Part shown: piece by piece, positions 1-7,729 of the stretch
How the letters are laid out: each line of letters begins with the position of its first letter
How positions within the stretch are numbered: the stretch's first letter is position 1
Source: Jimgerdemannia flammicorona
Taxonomy: Eukaryota; Mucoromycota; Endogonomycetes; Endogonales; Endogonaceae
Direction: 5' to 3'
Assembly (NCBI GenBank): GCA_003990745.1
Contig: RBNI01001833.1
Location: 1 to 20,716, forward strand
DNA: 20,716 bases
Program-made: the position numbers and the translations under genes
The notes under the pieces: generated by a model
Database searches by the model: none
What the model was told of the DNA's origin: nothing
What the model saw: only the letters and a program-made list of their open reading frames with translations

Positions 1-2
1 CA

Positions 3-302
3 GACCAATTCCTGCAAGGATTGATCTCAGTATTCCAAGGCCCAAGCATCTGGGTTAGATCTCTCCAAGACCCCACATTTGTCCCCTATTTTGTGGAAGA
101 GAACCTCATAGACTGGAGAGCTCCAGACCTTGTTCCCGATTTCTCTGCCACAGCTGAAAGTAATGATGTCATCGGCAATGATGTCATCCCACGTGACATT
201 GAGGTATGTGAAATGCGCGACCTGTATAACGAATTTGTAGATCTCATCTCCCTCAGTGATGATGATGATGAAGCCCCTATGATCCTGAACTTTCTGCTCT
301 AA
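3..302 (+). CDS. Unknown protein, C-terminal part (open at left edge)
   Basis: This frame is open from base 3 to the TAA at 300-302, so the true start lies outside the window; the ATG-like start at 21 is internal and not needed. About 99 residues are visible. They are hydrophilic and acidic, with a DDDDE run near the C-terminus and a mix of aromatic and proline residues earlier. I see no domain motif I can name. The stretch keeps CpG dinucleotides and balanced base composition, unlike the AT-rich decay beginning around 540, so it is either a surviving host gene end or the end of a younger element's ORF. An LTR-like segment follows directly, which favours the second reading, but no purine tract separates them. 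The opposite strand is also open across here and I take that as a shadow. Confidence 0.45.
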   Translation, partial: DQFLQGLISVFQGPSIWVRSLQDPTFVPYFVEENLIDWRAPDLVPDFSATAESNDVIGNDVIPRDIEVCEMRDLYNEFVDLISLSDDDDEAPMILNFLL

Positions 303-308
303 GTTCTT

Positions 309-690
309 TGTTATACTGAATAATACCAGCACCAGTATTCTCATGTAACACTGGATAATGCCAGCACTGGTATTCTGAGGTGATGCAAAATTGTTCCACC
401 ACTGGTATTTTGATATAATACTGGATAATGTCAGCACTGGTATTCTGAATTGATATGAAATTGTTCCAGTACTAGCATTTTGATGTATGTAATACTAAAT
501 AATACCAGCATTCTAAACCTATACAACCATTAGTACTGGCCCTAGAACTTAGTAGTTTTAGTTATTGGAATTTATATTTAGCTTTATATCTTAGCAACCA
601 TTGAATTATATTTTGTATAAATACTCCTCTTATTTCCTCTAAAATAAAGTCAGTTCTGGTTTCACTTATACATACTTCCTTGCAAGCAAT
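309..690 (+). other. LTR-like segment with TATA box and poly-A signal
   Basis: The tandem repeats are followed by TATAAATA at 616-623 and AATAAA at 643-648, the order expected of U3 then R in a plus-strand LTR. A possible left end is the TG at 309. No matching second copy is in the window, the right end is not resolved, and no primer binding site or polypurine tract was found. It could be the 5' LTR of the decayed Copia-like material downstream, or an unrelated promoter and terminator region. Confidence 0.3.
315..515. repeat. Tandem repeat, 70-73 bp unit
   Basis: The anchor actggataatg(c/t)cagcactgg starts at 350 and 420. Degenerate forms start at 315 (actgaataatacc) and 493 (actaaataatacc). 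This gives two full units (350-419 and 420-492) plus partial units on both sides. Each unit also holds a half-length sub-repeat around actggtatt(t/c)tga. The location just upstream of a TATA box fits the enhancer-like U3 repeats of an LTR, but that role is inference. Confidence 0.75.
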
Positions 691-1600
691 CTAAGAGATA
701 CATAATAAGACAGTTAAAGATAAGAAGTTTGAGGACTATAAGATCTTGAGAAGGCACTCCAATAAGAACTTACTTATAACAAACTTGAGTTAGTTTAAGA
801 GATACACCTTGACTCAGCGACCACTACATGATACTATATACATATAAGAGCAGAAGACTTATAAACTATACCTATATAATTATAAGTCTTATGAATAAGG
901 AAATATATCTAGGAAATACTAATAAAGAAGATGATAAAAGAGTGTTATAAATATCCTATAGATATGGTAGTGGCAAATAAGATCAAACCTAATATAGCCA
1001 ATAAACCCAAACTCAAAATTAATATAATTATAGCCAGTAAGACAAGTTTGAGAACTACTATAGATACTGTAGCTAATATAAATATAAGAAAAGTAATTAT
1101 TATCATAGAGAAAATAAGATAAAGATAGTACAAAAAATAAGTATAGAAAGAGTAATTATTATATAAATAAATGAGAAATACATAGTAAAAAAAATATAAT
1201 AATATAAATATTATAAAAAATGATAATAGTGGTAATTTATTCTTTACTCAAGCAATATCTCTATAAATAGATAATAATAATATAATTACCAAACTACCAT
1301 TAGTACTAGTTCTACTAGTATAAGATCTATGAGTAGTTTTATTATCAAATCTAGTAATAACTGGTTATTTATAACTGGTTGAAAAAATACTTTAAATTAA
1401 TAAAAAGTAGTAAAATCAGTATCTTCTATAGTATGAGAACTACTAATATCTTTAATAGTTTTAATGATAAATTAAAATTATTTTATACTGTTTTATATTT
1501 CTGAGTCTAAGAAACTCAGAATATATAATAGAAATCAAAGATGAGAATGATACTATTGAGAGGAGAATAGATACTATTGATACAGAGAATCTGAGAGACA
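680..1600 (+). other. AT-rich decayed sequence, possible Copia gag remnant
   Basis: No intact gene is present. The sequence is very AT-rich and stop-dense. At 931-1122 a 63-codon plus-strand frame starts MIKECYKYPIDMVV. Its spacing resembles a decayed CX2CX4HX4C zinc knuckle, followed by a Lys/Asn/Pro-rich tail as in Ty1/Copia Gag, but only the first Cys remains. Around 1365-1390 a Trp-Leu-Phe-x-Thr-Gly stretch faintly recalls the Copia protease active site. Both are weak readings. They are mentioned because a real Copia RT remnant lies at 9530-10285, on the other side of the LINE copy 1 and Ty3/Gypsy insertions. Confidence 0.25.
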
Positions 1601-2244
1601 AAGTTCTCTCTTAGAGATTTCTTTAGTAATTTTCTATCTATGGTTGAATTGAGAGATAATAGAAACCTATAATACTAGAGATTCTGATAGAGAGTAGTAG
1701 AGGATGCTCACTATATAGACTTATACTGATATAGTGATGAGGGTAAAGCCCAATAGAGTTCTGTAATGTAGAGGTAAGATGGATAATATACTACTAATTG
1801 ACTTTAATATTGGTAAAGGTGTCAAGTATCAGTAGAGGGTAGATCAGAATCTATAGCTAGTAAATTGCAGATAGTAGATATTGATAAGACTTAAGACTGG
1901 GCTGGAGTCTGATCTTAGAGTACTGCTATATAGTGATAGCTTTCTTCTAAGTTCTGAGTAATGTAGTAGTATATCTTGAGGAGAAATTTTAAGTATAAGA
2001 ACTACTTTAATATAGGACAGAAGAGGGAAATTATATAGTTATCTGAATATTGACTAAGTGAGTATAAGATACTTGATGACTTTTAAAGAGAGATTGGGGG
2101 CTATCTAAGAGTAAGGTGATATATTGATAAGAGAGAGTAGATGAGAGGATTTGAAAGAGAGGTTGGTAGAATATATTAGTAATAAGTGACTTACTGTTGG
2201 ATAGATATTGGTAATATAAGTAAAGTTGGCTAAATACTGGCTAT
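1600..2244 (+). mobile_element. LINE copy 1, left part (post-RT region), interrupted
   Basis: This segment aligns by eye with 16300-16950 of LINE copy 2 and with 20030-20480 of copy 3. Shared landmarks are 'aattgactttaatattgg' at about 1797 (16470 in copy 2) and the 'ataggacagaa' block at about 2012 (20252 in copy 3). It represents the region C-terminal to reverse transcriptase. Many in-frame TAG/TAA codons stand where the other copies have Trp or Gln codons. The left boundary is not sharp: similarity fades between 1550 and 1640, which fits a 5'-truncated insertion. The element resumes after the Ty3/Gypsy insertion at 8964. Confidence 0.75.
2241..2244. repeat. Target site duplication of Ty3/Gypsy, left copy (CTAT)
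   Basis: CTAT immediately precedes the TG terminus of the left LTR, and the same four bases follow the CA terminus of the right LTR at 8960-8963. Four-base duplications are usual for Ty3/Gypsy-type integrases. Confidence 0.85.
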
Positions 2245-2709
2245 TGTAATATAGCAGATGCTTAACCTTATAAGTACGTCGGATTTCTGTATCTTGAATT
2301 CTCGATCTTCTTTGACTCTGCGGAGTCCTCGGTATGCAGGGGTGAGTGAGTTCAAAGTGTATCTGCCCGCAGGCTTACTAGTTCCTTTGCTTTCTCTTTG
2401 CTTTGAACTATTTCGATCTGAGGTTTATTCACTTGAAGATACTGAGTTATTTATACAAGTTTTGCTAACTATAAGGTGGCTAAGTAATGAGTCATTCTGC
2501 AAGTATCGGATCTTTCAACATCTGCTAGGATTCCGCTGATTGCAAACATTCTAACATCTTCTAAATCTTTGCAAATGTTAAAGTTTCTGCACTTTGCAGA
2601 ATATGACTGCTATTTATAAGGTTAAACTATATAGGGAATCAGATTCAGGTACTATGATCAAATGTCTATTCCCCCTGTTTCATGTTACTAATTCGGATCA
2701 ACCGTCACA
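2245..2709 (-). repeat. 3' LTR of the Ty3/Gypsy element
   Basis: It matches 8497-8959 along its whole length. On the minus strand it begins TGTGACGG and ends with CA. It holds TATAAATA (plus-strand tatttata at 2611-2618). This copy reads gcagatgc near its plus-strand left end where the other LTR has gcggacgc, so CpG sites have been lost here. Confidence 0.95.
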
Positions 2710-2719
2710 TCTTCCTCCT
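2710..2719 (-). other. Polypurine tract
   Basis: On the minus strand the ten bases before the 3' LTR read AGGAGGAAGA, all purines and directly abutting the LTR TG. This is the expected primer site for plus-strand DNA synthesis. Confidence 0.8.
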
Positions 2720-2750
2720 GAATAGGTGATTCATCCTTGGAGCATCCTAT

Positions 2751-3212
2751 TCACTCGAACTCCCAGGCTTCTACAATTTGTATCTCCTTATACTGTGCAA
2801 TTTGTGCCATTATGTTCTTCCAGTATTGCCTCTTGACATATCCAAACTCTCCTGAGGTTACTTCCCAGAAGTGGGCTAAGGCTGCTTCGTCATCCTTGAA
2901 TAACTTGTGTACTCTTTTTGCAATCGTAATTTGAATGTAGGAGAGCTGACATTCCTTGATCCAGTCTTCTTTTCCCATCTTCGGTTTTGAATTCAGTAGC
3001 TGTTCCAACTTGAAGTATTCCTGGAACTCAGTTCGGTTCTGGTAGGCCTTGAAATGTGAGATTCGTGATAAGTGCGTCTGCACTATACTCTGGATGCTGT
3101 TGAAGGATTCCTCCATCATTGGTGACTTGGTGGAATACCACTATCTTTCTATAGCTCGCTGGGCTGCACTAGTGATCTTGAGGACAGCAGCATTACTTCG
3201 TTGACTGTTCAT
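2751..3212 (-). pseudogene. Extra small ORF downstream of integrase (unknown protein)
   Basis: An ATG at 3210-3212 opens a 153-codon frame ending at 2751. It lies between integrase and the polypurine tract, in the same orientation as gag-pol. It starts 20 nt before the pol stop (3193-3195), in the +1 frame relative to pol. One in-frame TAG at 3141-3143 (codon 24) interrupts it, with the C-to-T type of change seen elsewhere in this element; from the Met at 3119 it is open for 122 codons. The product is charged and probably alpha-helical, rich in Lys, Glu, Gln and aromatics. No signal peptide, membrane segment or zinc motif is visible, so it does not look like an envelope protein despite the env-like position. 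I do not recognise the family. It could be an accessory protein, or an out-of-frame remnant of an integrase tail. Confidence 0.55.
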
Positions 3213-3498
3213 GATACTTCTTAATTCGGTTTTGGTGAATGGTAGTAGGGATAATTGTGTCTGAAGTTTTTCATAGCCAAAAGGTAGTCCCTTTTATATT
3301 TTGCATCAGGAAAGGTCCTTCCCACTTGGGCTCCAGTTTTCGTGACCATGAAGCTTCCACCATATTCCGATACACTAGGACTTTGTCTCCTATCTTGATA
3401 ATCTCCAAGGGCTTGTGGGTTTTTTCCACATTGTTCCATTGAAGTGTCTGTGCCTTAATGATGTAATCTTCAGCCTTCTTCCTGATTTGGTGTAGTTT

Positions 3499-4320
3499 TC
3501 ATATCTCCGTGTCCACGTGTTTCCAGACAGCATCTCTATTGGATGATAAGGTTTCTTGAGAACTTTCTTCTCTGAACAGCATTTCCCAAGGGGTGAAGTG
3601 GGTACTTTGTGATCGAATATCCTGAAGAGTGGATAATGCTATTGGCAGATAGTAATCCCAATTTTCATAGTTATCACAGATCTTGGCAATAACATTCTTG
3701 AGTGTTTTGTTGGTTCTTTCTGCTTGTCCGTTTCTTTGAGGATGGTATACCATGGTCCGAATATGCTGGATTCTGTATTTCTTGTAGAGGATCTCAAAGA
3801 ACTGGTTCATGAATTCTGTTCCTCTGTCTGTGGTGACTTGTACTGGGGTTTTGAATCGGCAGATGATTTCTTTGTGAAAGAAATCAGCAATTGACTGTGC
3901 ATTGGCTTCCTTGAGGGGTCCCACCTCTATCCATTTTGTGAAGAGGTCCACAATGACAATGATATATCAGTTGCCAGTTAAGGTCAAGGGTAGAGGACCA
4001 ATTACATCTATTGCAATGTGGGCAAATGGTACCGGTTCTATGTGCGCTGATCCTGGGGCTTGATTTCGTTGGTCTTGTTTTTGTTTCTGATATTTATTGC
4101 AGGTCTTGACAAATTGTTTGATATCTTCCTCCATTCCTGGCCACCACATTGTTCTTCTTGCTTTATCGTATGTGTTTTTTCCTCCTAGATGGTCAAGTTC
4201 GTGTATTGATTTCATTACTTGTTCCTTCTTGTGATCGGGTATGACTAGTAGTTTTCCTTTCTTCAGTGTTTCTTCATCGGTTTCGAATTGTTTCCATGTC
4301 CTGCTGATAATTGTTTGTGT
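3499..4320 (-). other. Integrase (zinc-binding and catalytic core)
   Basis: The N-terminal HHCC domain shows His at 4201-4203, the second His four residues later, Cys, and a Tyr at codon 4090-4092 where the fourth ligand Cys belongs. The core has the first Asp in AIDVIGPL (4006-4008), the second in VTTDRGTEF (3826-3828) and the Glu in NGQAERTNKTLKN (3718-3720), with exactly 35 residues between the last two (DD35E). A GNxY box interrupted by TGA at 3967 precedes the core. Downstream, KLEPKWEGPF near 3310-3340 is the GPF-type C-terminal module. No chromodomain is seen. Confidence 0.94.
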
Positions 4321-4489
4321 CCATTCTTCTAGATATTGGGGCATCTTTCGCTGTTCCAGGTAGGTGATGATTCTGTAGTAGAGTTCCTTATTCATGATTG
4401 ATTTGCTGGTTGGAGGTATTTCGGAGTGTCTGTGAGAGGGCATCTGCATTGGCATTGGTTTTTCCTGGGTAGTGTACAATTGTTACATC

Positions 4490-4790
4490 ATAGGCTTGTA
4501 ACTTCATGATCCATCTGACATAGATTCCTTTGGGTTGTCTAGTGGTCAGTAGCCAGGTGAGGGCTGAGTGGTCTGTCTGGATAGTGAAGTGTCTTCCAGC
4601 AAGGTAGTAGTGAAACTTTTCCACAGCCCAGATAACCGCGAGGCATTCCAACTTGTAGGATTCATATTCAATTTCAGCTCCTCTGGTTCCTCGGCTTAGG
4701 TATGCGATGACATACTCTACTTTGTCCTTCTTCTGGACCAGAACTGCTCCAAGTCCTTGTGCACTTGCATCTATCTGTAGGATAAATTCT
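4490..4790 (-). other. RNase H domain
   Basis: Seen as LQIDASAQGLGAVL (first acidic residue), the YESYKLECLAVIWAVEKF helix with its Glu, and TDHSALTWLL (Asp codon 4571-4573), the standard Ty3/Gypsy RNase H order. The C-terminal block PGKTNANADALS follows. It is read in a different frame from RT because of the 8-bp duplication at 4817-4832. RNase H removes the RNA strand during reverse transcription. Confidence 0.92.
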
Positions 4791-4816
4791 TGAGTCCAAT
4801 CAGGTCTTCTAAGGAT

Positions 4817-4832
4817 GGGTGCCTGGGTGCCT
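4817..4832 (-). repeat. 8-bp tandem duplication causing a frameshift in pol
   Basis: gggtgcct is repeated twice head to tail at 4817-4824 and 4825-4832. Removing one copy would put RT and RNase H in one frame; eight is not a multiple of three. It looks like replication slippage in this copy. Confidence 0.85.
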
Positions 4833-5029
4833 GGGTCAGCCTGACCTTGAGTTCATCAAATGCTTTTTGTTGTCTGCCAGTCTATTAGAACTTGATATCC
4901 TTCTTGTTGAGTTCGTAAATTGGGCTTGCAATATTGAAAAATCCTCTAATAAATCTGCGATAGTAGGAGGCGAGTCCCATGAAGACTTGGGCTTCAGTGA
5001 CTGTAGTAGGTCTTGGATATGCTGCTACT

Positions 5030-5700
5030 GCCTGTATCTTGAGGGAGTCCATGTGTGTTCCATCTCAGTTAATGACGTGTCCGAGGTAGGAAATCTTGAT
5101 TTCCGCAAACTTGCATTTCTTTGGTTTGATGTAAAGACCATACTTCCTCAACCTTTCCATCATCTGCTGGATGTGCTGCAGATGTTCTTCGGCTGTCTTG
5201 CTGTAGATGATTATGTCGTCTACATAAACCATCATCCATCTCCCCATGTCATAGTGAAAGATTTTGTTCATCATTCACTGGAAGCTTGCTGGTACATTGC
5301 ACATTCCAAATGGCATTCGCAGGTAGACATAGGTTCCGTCTGGGGTGATGAAAGCTGATTTCTCACTCGCTGCCTCTGTGAGGCCAATTTGATAGAATCC
5401 CAAGTATAAGTCCAAGGTAATGTAGTACTGTGCCTCATCTCCCAGAGTTACAAGAATGTTGCTGATAAGGGGTAGTGGTTGGCGATCCTTCTTGGTAATC
5501 GAGTTGAGCTTTCTATAATCGGTACAGAGTCTTGGTGCAAATTCTCCTGGCTTACTTCCTTTCTTCGGGGCTAGTACGACTGGTGAAGCCCAAGGACTAC
5601 TGGCTTCTTTAATGATACCGGCTTCTTCCATCTGCTTAATTTCTTCTCTGAGCCATTCACAGTAGGCTGGCAGGATGGGTCTTGCTTTCTGATAGATTGG
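5030..5700 (-). other. Reverse transcriptase domain
   Basis: The fingers and palm are recognisable: WASPVVLAPKKG, RLCTDYRKLNSIT, then ITLDLYLGFYQIGL containing the first catalytic Asp (codon 5410-5412), FITPDGTYVYLRMPFGMCNVPASFQ split by nothing but ended by TGA at 5275-5277, and MVYVDDIIIYSK with the YVDD box at 5215-5226. GHVIN marks the end of the palm, before another TGA at 5065-5067. The usual Ser in the L-D-L-x-S-G block is Leu here, another transition. The polymerase residues themselves remain. Confidence 0.95.
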
Positions 5701-5916
5701 TTCAGTGTCTTCTGTATCCATATCATGGTAGTAGTGTGGGGTCTTTCCTTTGATATCCTTGAAATCTGTGGCAAGGACATCCTCAAATTCGTAGAGTATC
5801 TTCTTGAGTTCTTTCTTGAGTGGAAACTCATTCCCAATAGTGTAGCTGTGCTTGGTTGTGGTTTCCTCCTTCTTGTGATCTAATTCGGTAATTTTGGTGC
5901 TGGCAAATACTCCTCT

Positions 5917-6315
5917 TCCTATGGATCCGAATCCTTTCCTTCCTCTTCCTGTTTCCTGCAACTTCTTGACTTTTATGATCTTTGGTTGTAGAACTGGGAA
6001 GATCAGCATCTGTGCTAGCCAATCCTTCTTCTTGACTGGGAATGGAATAGTAGGATTGTGATTCCTAGCGATGAGTAGTATTTCCCCAATATAGTCCAAA
6101 TCGATGACTCCTCCTTCAATGGTGATTTTGCTTTTTGCCAGGCTGCTTCTTGTCTTGAGAATTCCAATGTGGTCCTTTGGAATGGTCATCTCTAGTCCAG
6201 TTGCAAGTAGAGTGGTTATCTGGGGCTCCAGTACGGTTTCCTCCACTGTGGCAATATCCATTCTGGCTGTATTTTTCGACTTGTATTCTGGTAGAACTGC
6301 ATCAGGATGGATTTT
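5917..6315 (-). other. dUTPase domain (trimeric dUTPase fold) inside pol
   Basis: All five conserved dUTPase motifs are present in order. Motif 1 is ARMDIAT, where the family has A-G-x-D-L. Motif 2 is GILKTRSSLAKS. Motif 3 is GGVIDLDYIGEI, with the catalytic Asp and the Tyr that excludes ribose. Motif 4 is DWLAQMLIFPV. Motif 5 is GRGRKGFGSIG, where the family has G-F-G-S-T-G. Trimeric dUTPases hydrolyse dUTP to dUMP and pyrophosphate, limiting uracil in new cDNA. The Gly-to-Arg change in motif 1 and Thr-to-Ile in motif 5 both fit transitions, so this copy is probably inactive. It sits between protease and RT with no stop codon inside it. Confidence 0.93.
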
Positions 6316-6465
6316 CCGAATCTTGACCTTGATCTCTTCTTCATCATCACTATCTTCTAGGAGGGCTGGTAGTTCGTCATCTTCCTCCTCTTCCTTTTTT
6401 CTTCTGGCCTGTTCTTCGAGAACCTTCTGTTTTCTTTTATAGTGGATCTTCTTGATTCTACCAAT

Positions 6466-6522
6466 GCATTGGTAGCAATCATTGACATGCTCCATACAGT
6501 ACATCTTGATTTCGTGGGGGCA
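6466..6522 (-). other. Cys/His cluster between protease and dUTPase
   Basis: Within 19 residues the polyprotein shows Cys, His, Cys, His, Cys and Cys in the arrangement C-x-H-x5-C-x2-H-x3-C-x2-C. A strongly basic Lys/Arg stretch and then an acidic Glu/Asp run lead into the dUTPase. The spacing could bind zinc, but it is not a standard CCHC knuckle and I know no named domain with it. The function is unassigned. Confidence 0.5.
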
Positions 6523-6732
6523 GACTCCTTGTGGTGCATATCCTTCTGCAATCTTCTTGCACCATTCCTCCTCACTCATCCATCTGACTTTCTTCTTCTT
6601 TTTCTGTGTGGTTACCATGTAGGCTTCCTCTTGCTCACCTTCTTCTTCCTCCATCTTGGGGAGCACTCCTTTGTTAACATTGATAGGGATTTGCATCTTT
6701 TGTCCTCGGTAGACAATCTGCATCTTCTGTGC

Positions 6733-7038
6733 ATTCAGATCGATTATTGCTCTGGCTTTGTGTAGCCACTGGTTGCTGATGAGGATGTCGTAGTTGGTTG
6801 CATTGGTTACAATCACATCAACCAGGATGGTTGCTCCTCCAAACTTGATGGGAACATCTTGGATCTTTCCCAGAGGGGTGGCTCTTATACCATCTGCTGT
6901 GACGAATACTAGCTTGGTTGCTTCTTCGATCTCCCATCCTAAGCGATCTACTGCCTTCTTACTGAGGAGACATCCTCCTGCTCCTGTGTCTATGATGGCT
7001 TCAAAGATTCTATCTTCAATTTGGCAGGTTGCATAGGC
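6733..7038 (-). other. Aspartic protease domain
   Basis: The active-site triplet is seen as AIIDTGAGGCLLS, with the catalytic Asp codon at 6988-6990. It is followed about 65 residues later by the hydrophobic YDILISNQWL block, corresponding to the conserved C-terminal I-L-G-x-D/N-W region of Ty3/Gypsy proteases. Retropepsins work as dimers that cut the polyprotein. The key Asp-Thr-Gly is intact. Confidence 0.92.
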
Positions 7039-7581
7039 AGAAGTCTTGCGGTTGTCTTCACTTTCTTCTCCGGAGTCTTCTTGAACATTGTTGGCCTCCG
7101 TTATCTTCCAACCTTGCTCCTTGGTGGTTTCTACAAGTCCAAATCTCATTTGCTGCCTGAATGTGGGGATTTCTGCCAGCTGGCCAAAGGTTGCATTGAC
7201 TTTTTGTTGGCTGAGATCCTTGAAGATATCATACTTGAAAGTCTTGGTCTTACGAAGCTTCTTCTCCTTTTCTCCTTCACTTGCTGGAGTGGTTCCTCGG
7301 ATAATATCTTGGACTGCTTGCTCAAGCTCTATGTCTTGATCTATTTCTTCAGCTTGGCTTTCTGTGGTTGTTTCCATCTGCTTTTCCACTGGGTTCTTCT
7401 TGGGTCTTCCTGGCGGTCTCTTGTAGGGTTCCTTGCGAACATCCTTCTTAGTGGTCTGAGCAGGATAGGCCTCCCATTCCTCATCTGAATCTCCAATCTC
7501 CTCGAAGGTGATGATGTTGGCTTGCTCCTTATTTCTAGTAGCAGCATTGCTTGGCTGGGCTTTGCGCTTGGTTTCACTCAT

Positions 7582-7623
7582 ACATTCATATGAGTAGTGG
7601 CCTTCTTCTCCGCAGCTGTAGCA
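7582..7623 (-). other. CCHC zinc knuckle (nucleocapsid)
   Basis: CYSCGEEGHYSYEC fits CX2CX4HX4C exactly, with all four ligands intact. In this family the knuckle binds the element RNA for packaging and primer annealing. An acidic and then a Lys/Arg/Pro-rich linker (PPGRPKK near 7400-7420) follows before protease. Confidence 0.95.
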
Positions 7624-7729
7624 GGTACCTTTCTTCTTGTCTGAGGTGGCAGCAAACTTCTGAATTGGGCGGCGATCTCTTCCTCTGATTTCTTTTACCA
7701 CATCTCCTAGGTGAGCAGTCATTTCAGCG

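Noticed and set aside
27..437. Minus-strand ORF of 136 codons at the left edge.
   Set aside because: It overlaps the plus-strand frame that runs off the edge and extends into the tandem repeat. No motif supports it, though it cannot be fully excluded.
945..1133. Minus-strand hydrophobic ORF of 62 codons resembling a membrane protein.
   Set aside because: The hydrophobicity comes from AT-rich codons antisense to a Lys/Asn/Ile-rich stretch; no context supports a gene.
3221..3439. Minus-strand ORF of 72 codons over the end of integrase.
   Set aside because: It is out of frame with pol. The pol frame over the same bases contains the recognisable integrase tail with KLEPKWEGPF.
4819..5358. Plus-strand ORF of 179 codons.
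   Set aside because: It is antisense to RT, including the YVDD box; no motif of its own.
6104..7488. Several plus-strand ORFs (up to 155 codons) across the pol region.
   Set aside because: They are antisense shadows of gag-pol, whose minus-strand frame carries protease and dUTPase motifs.
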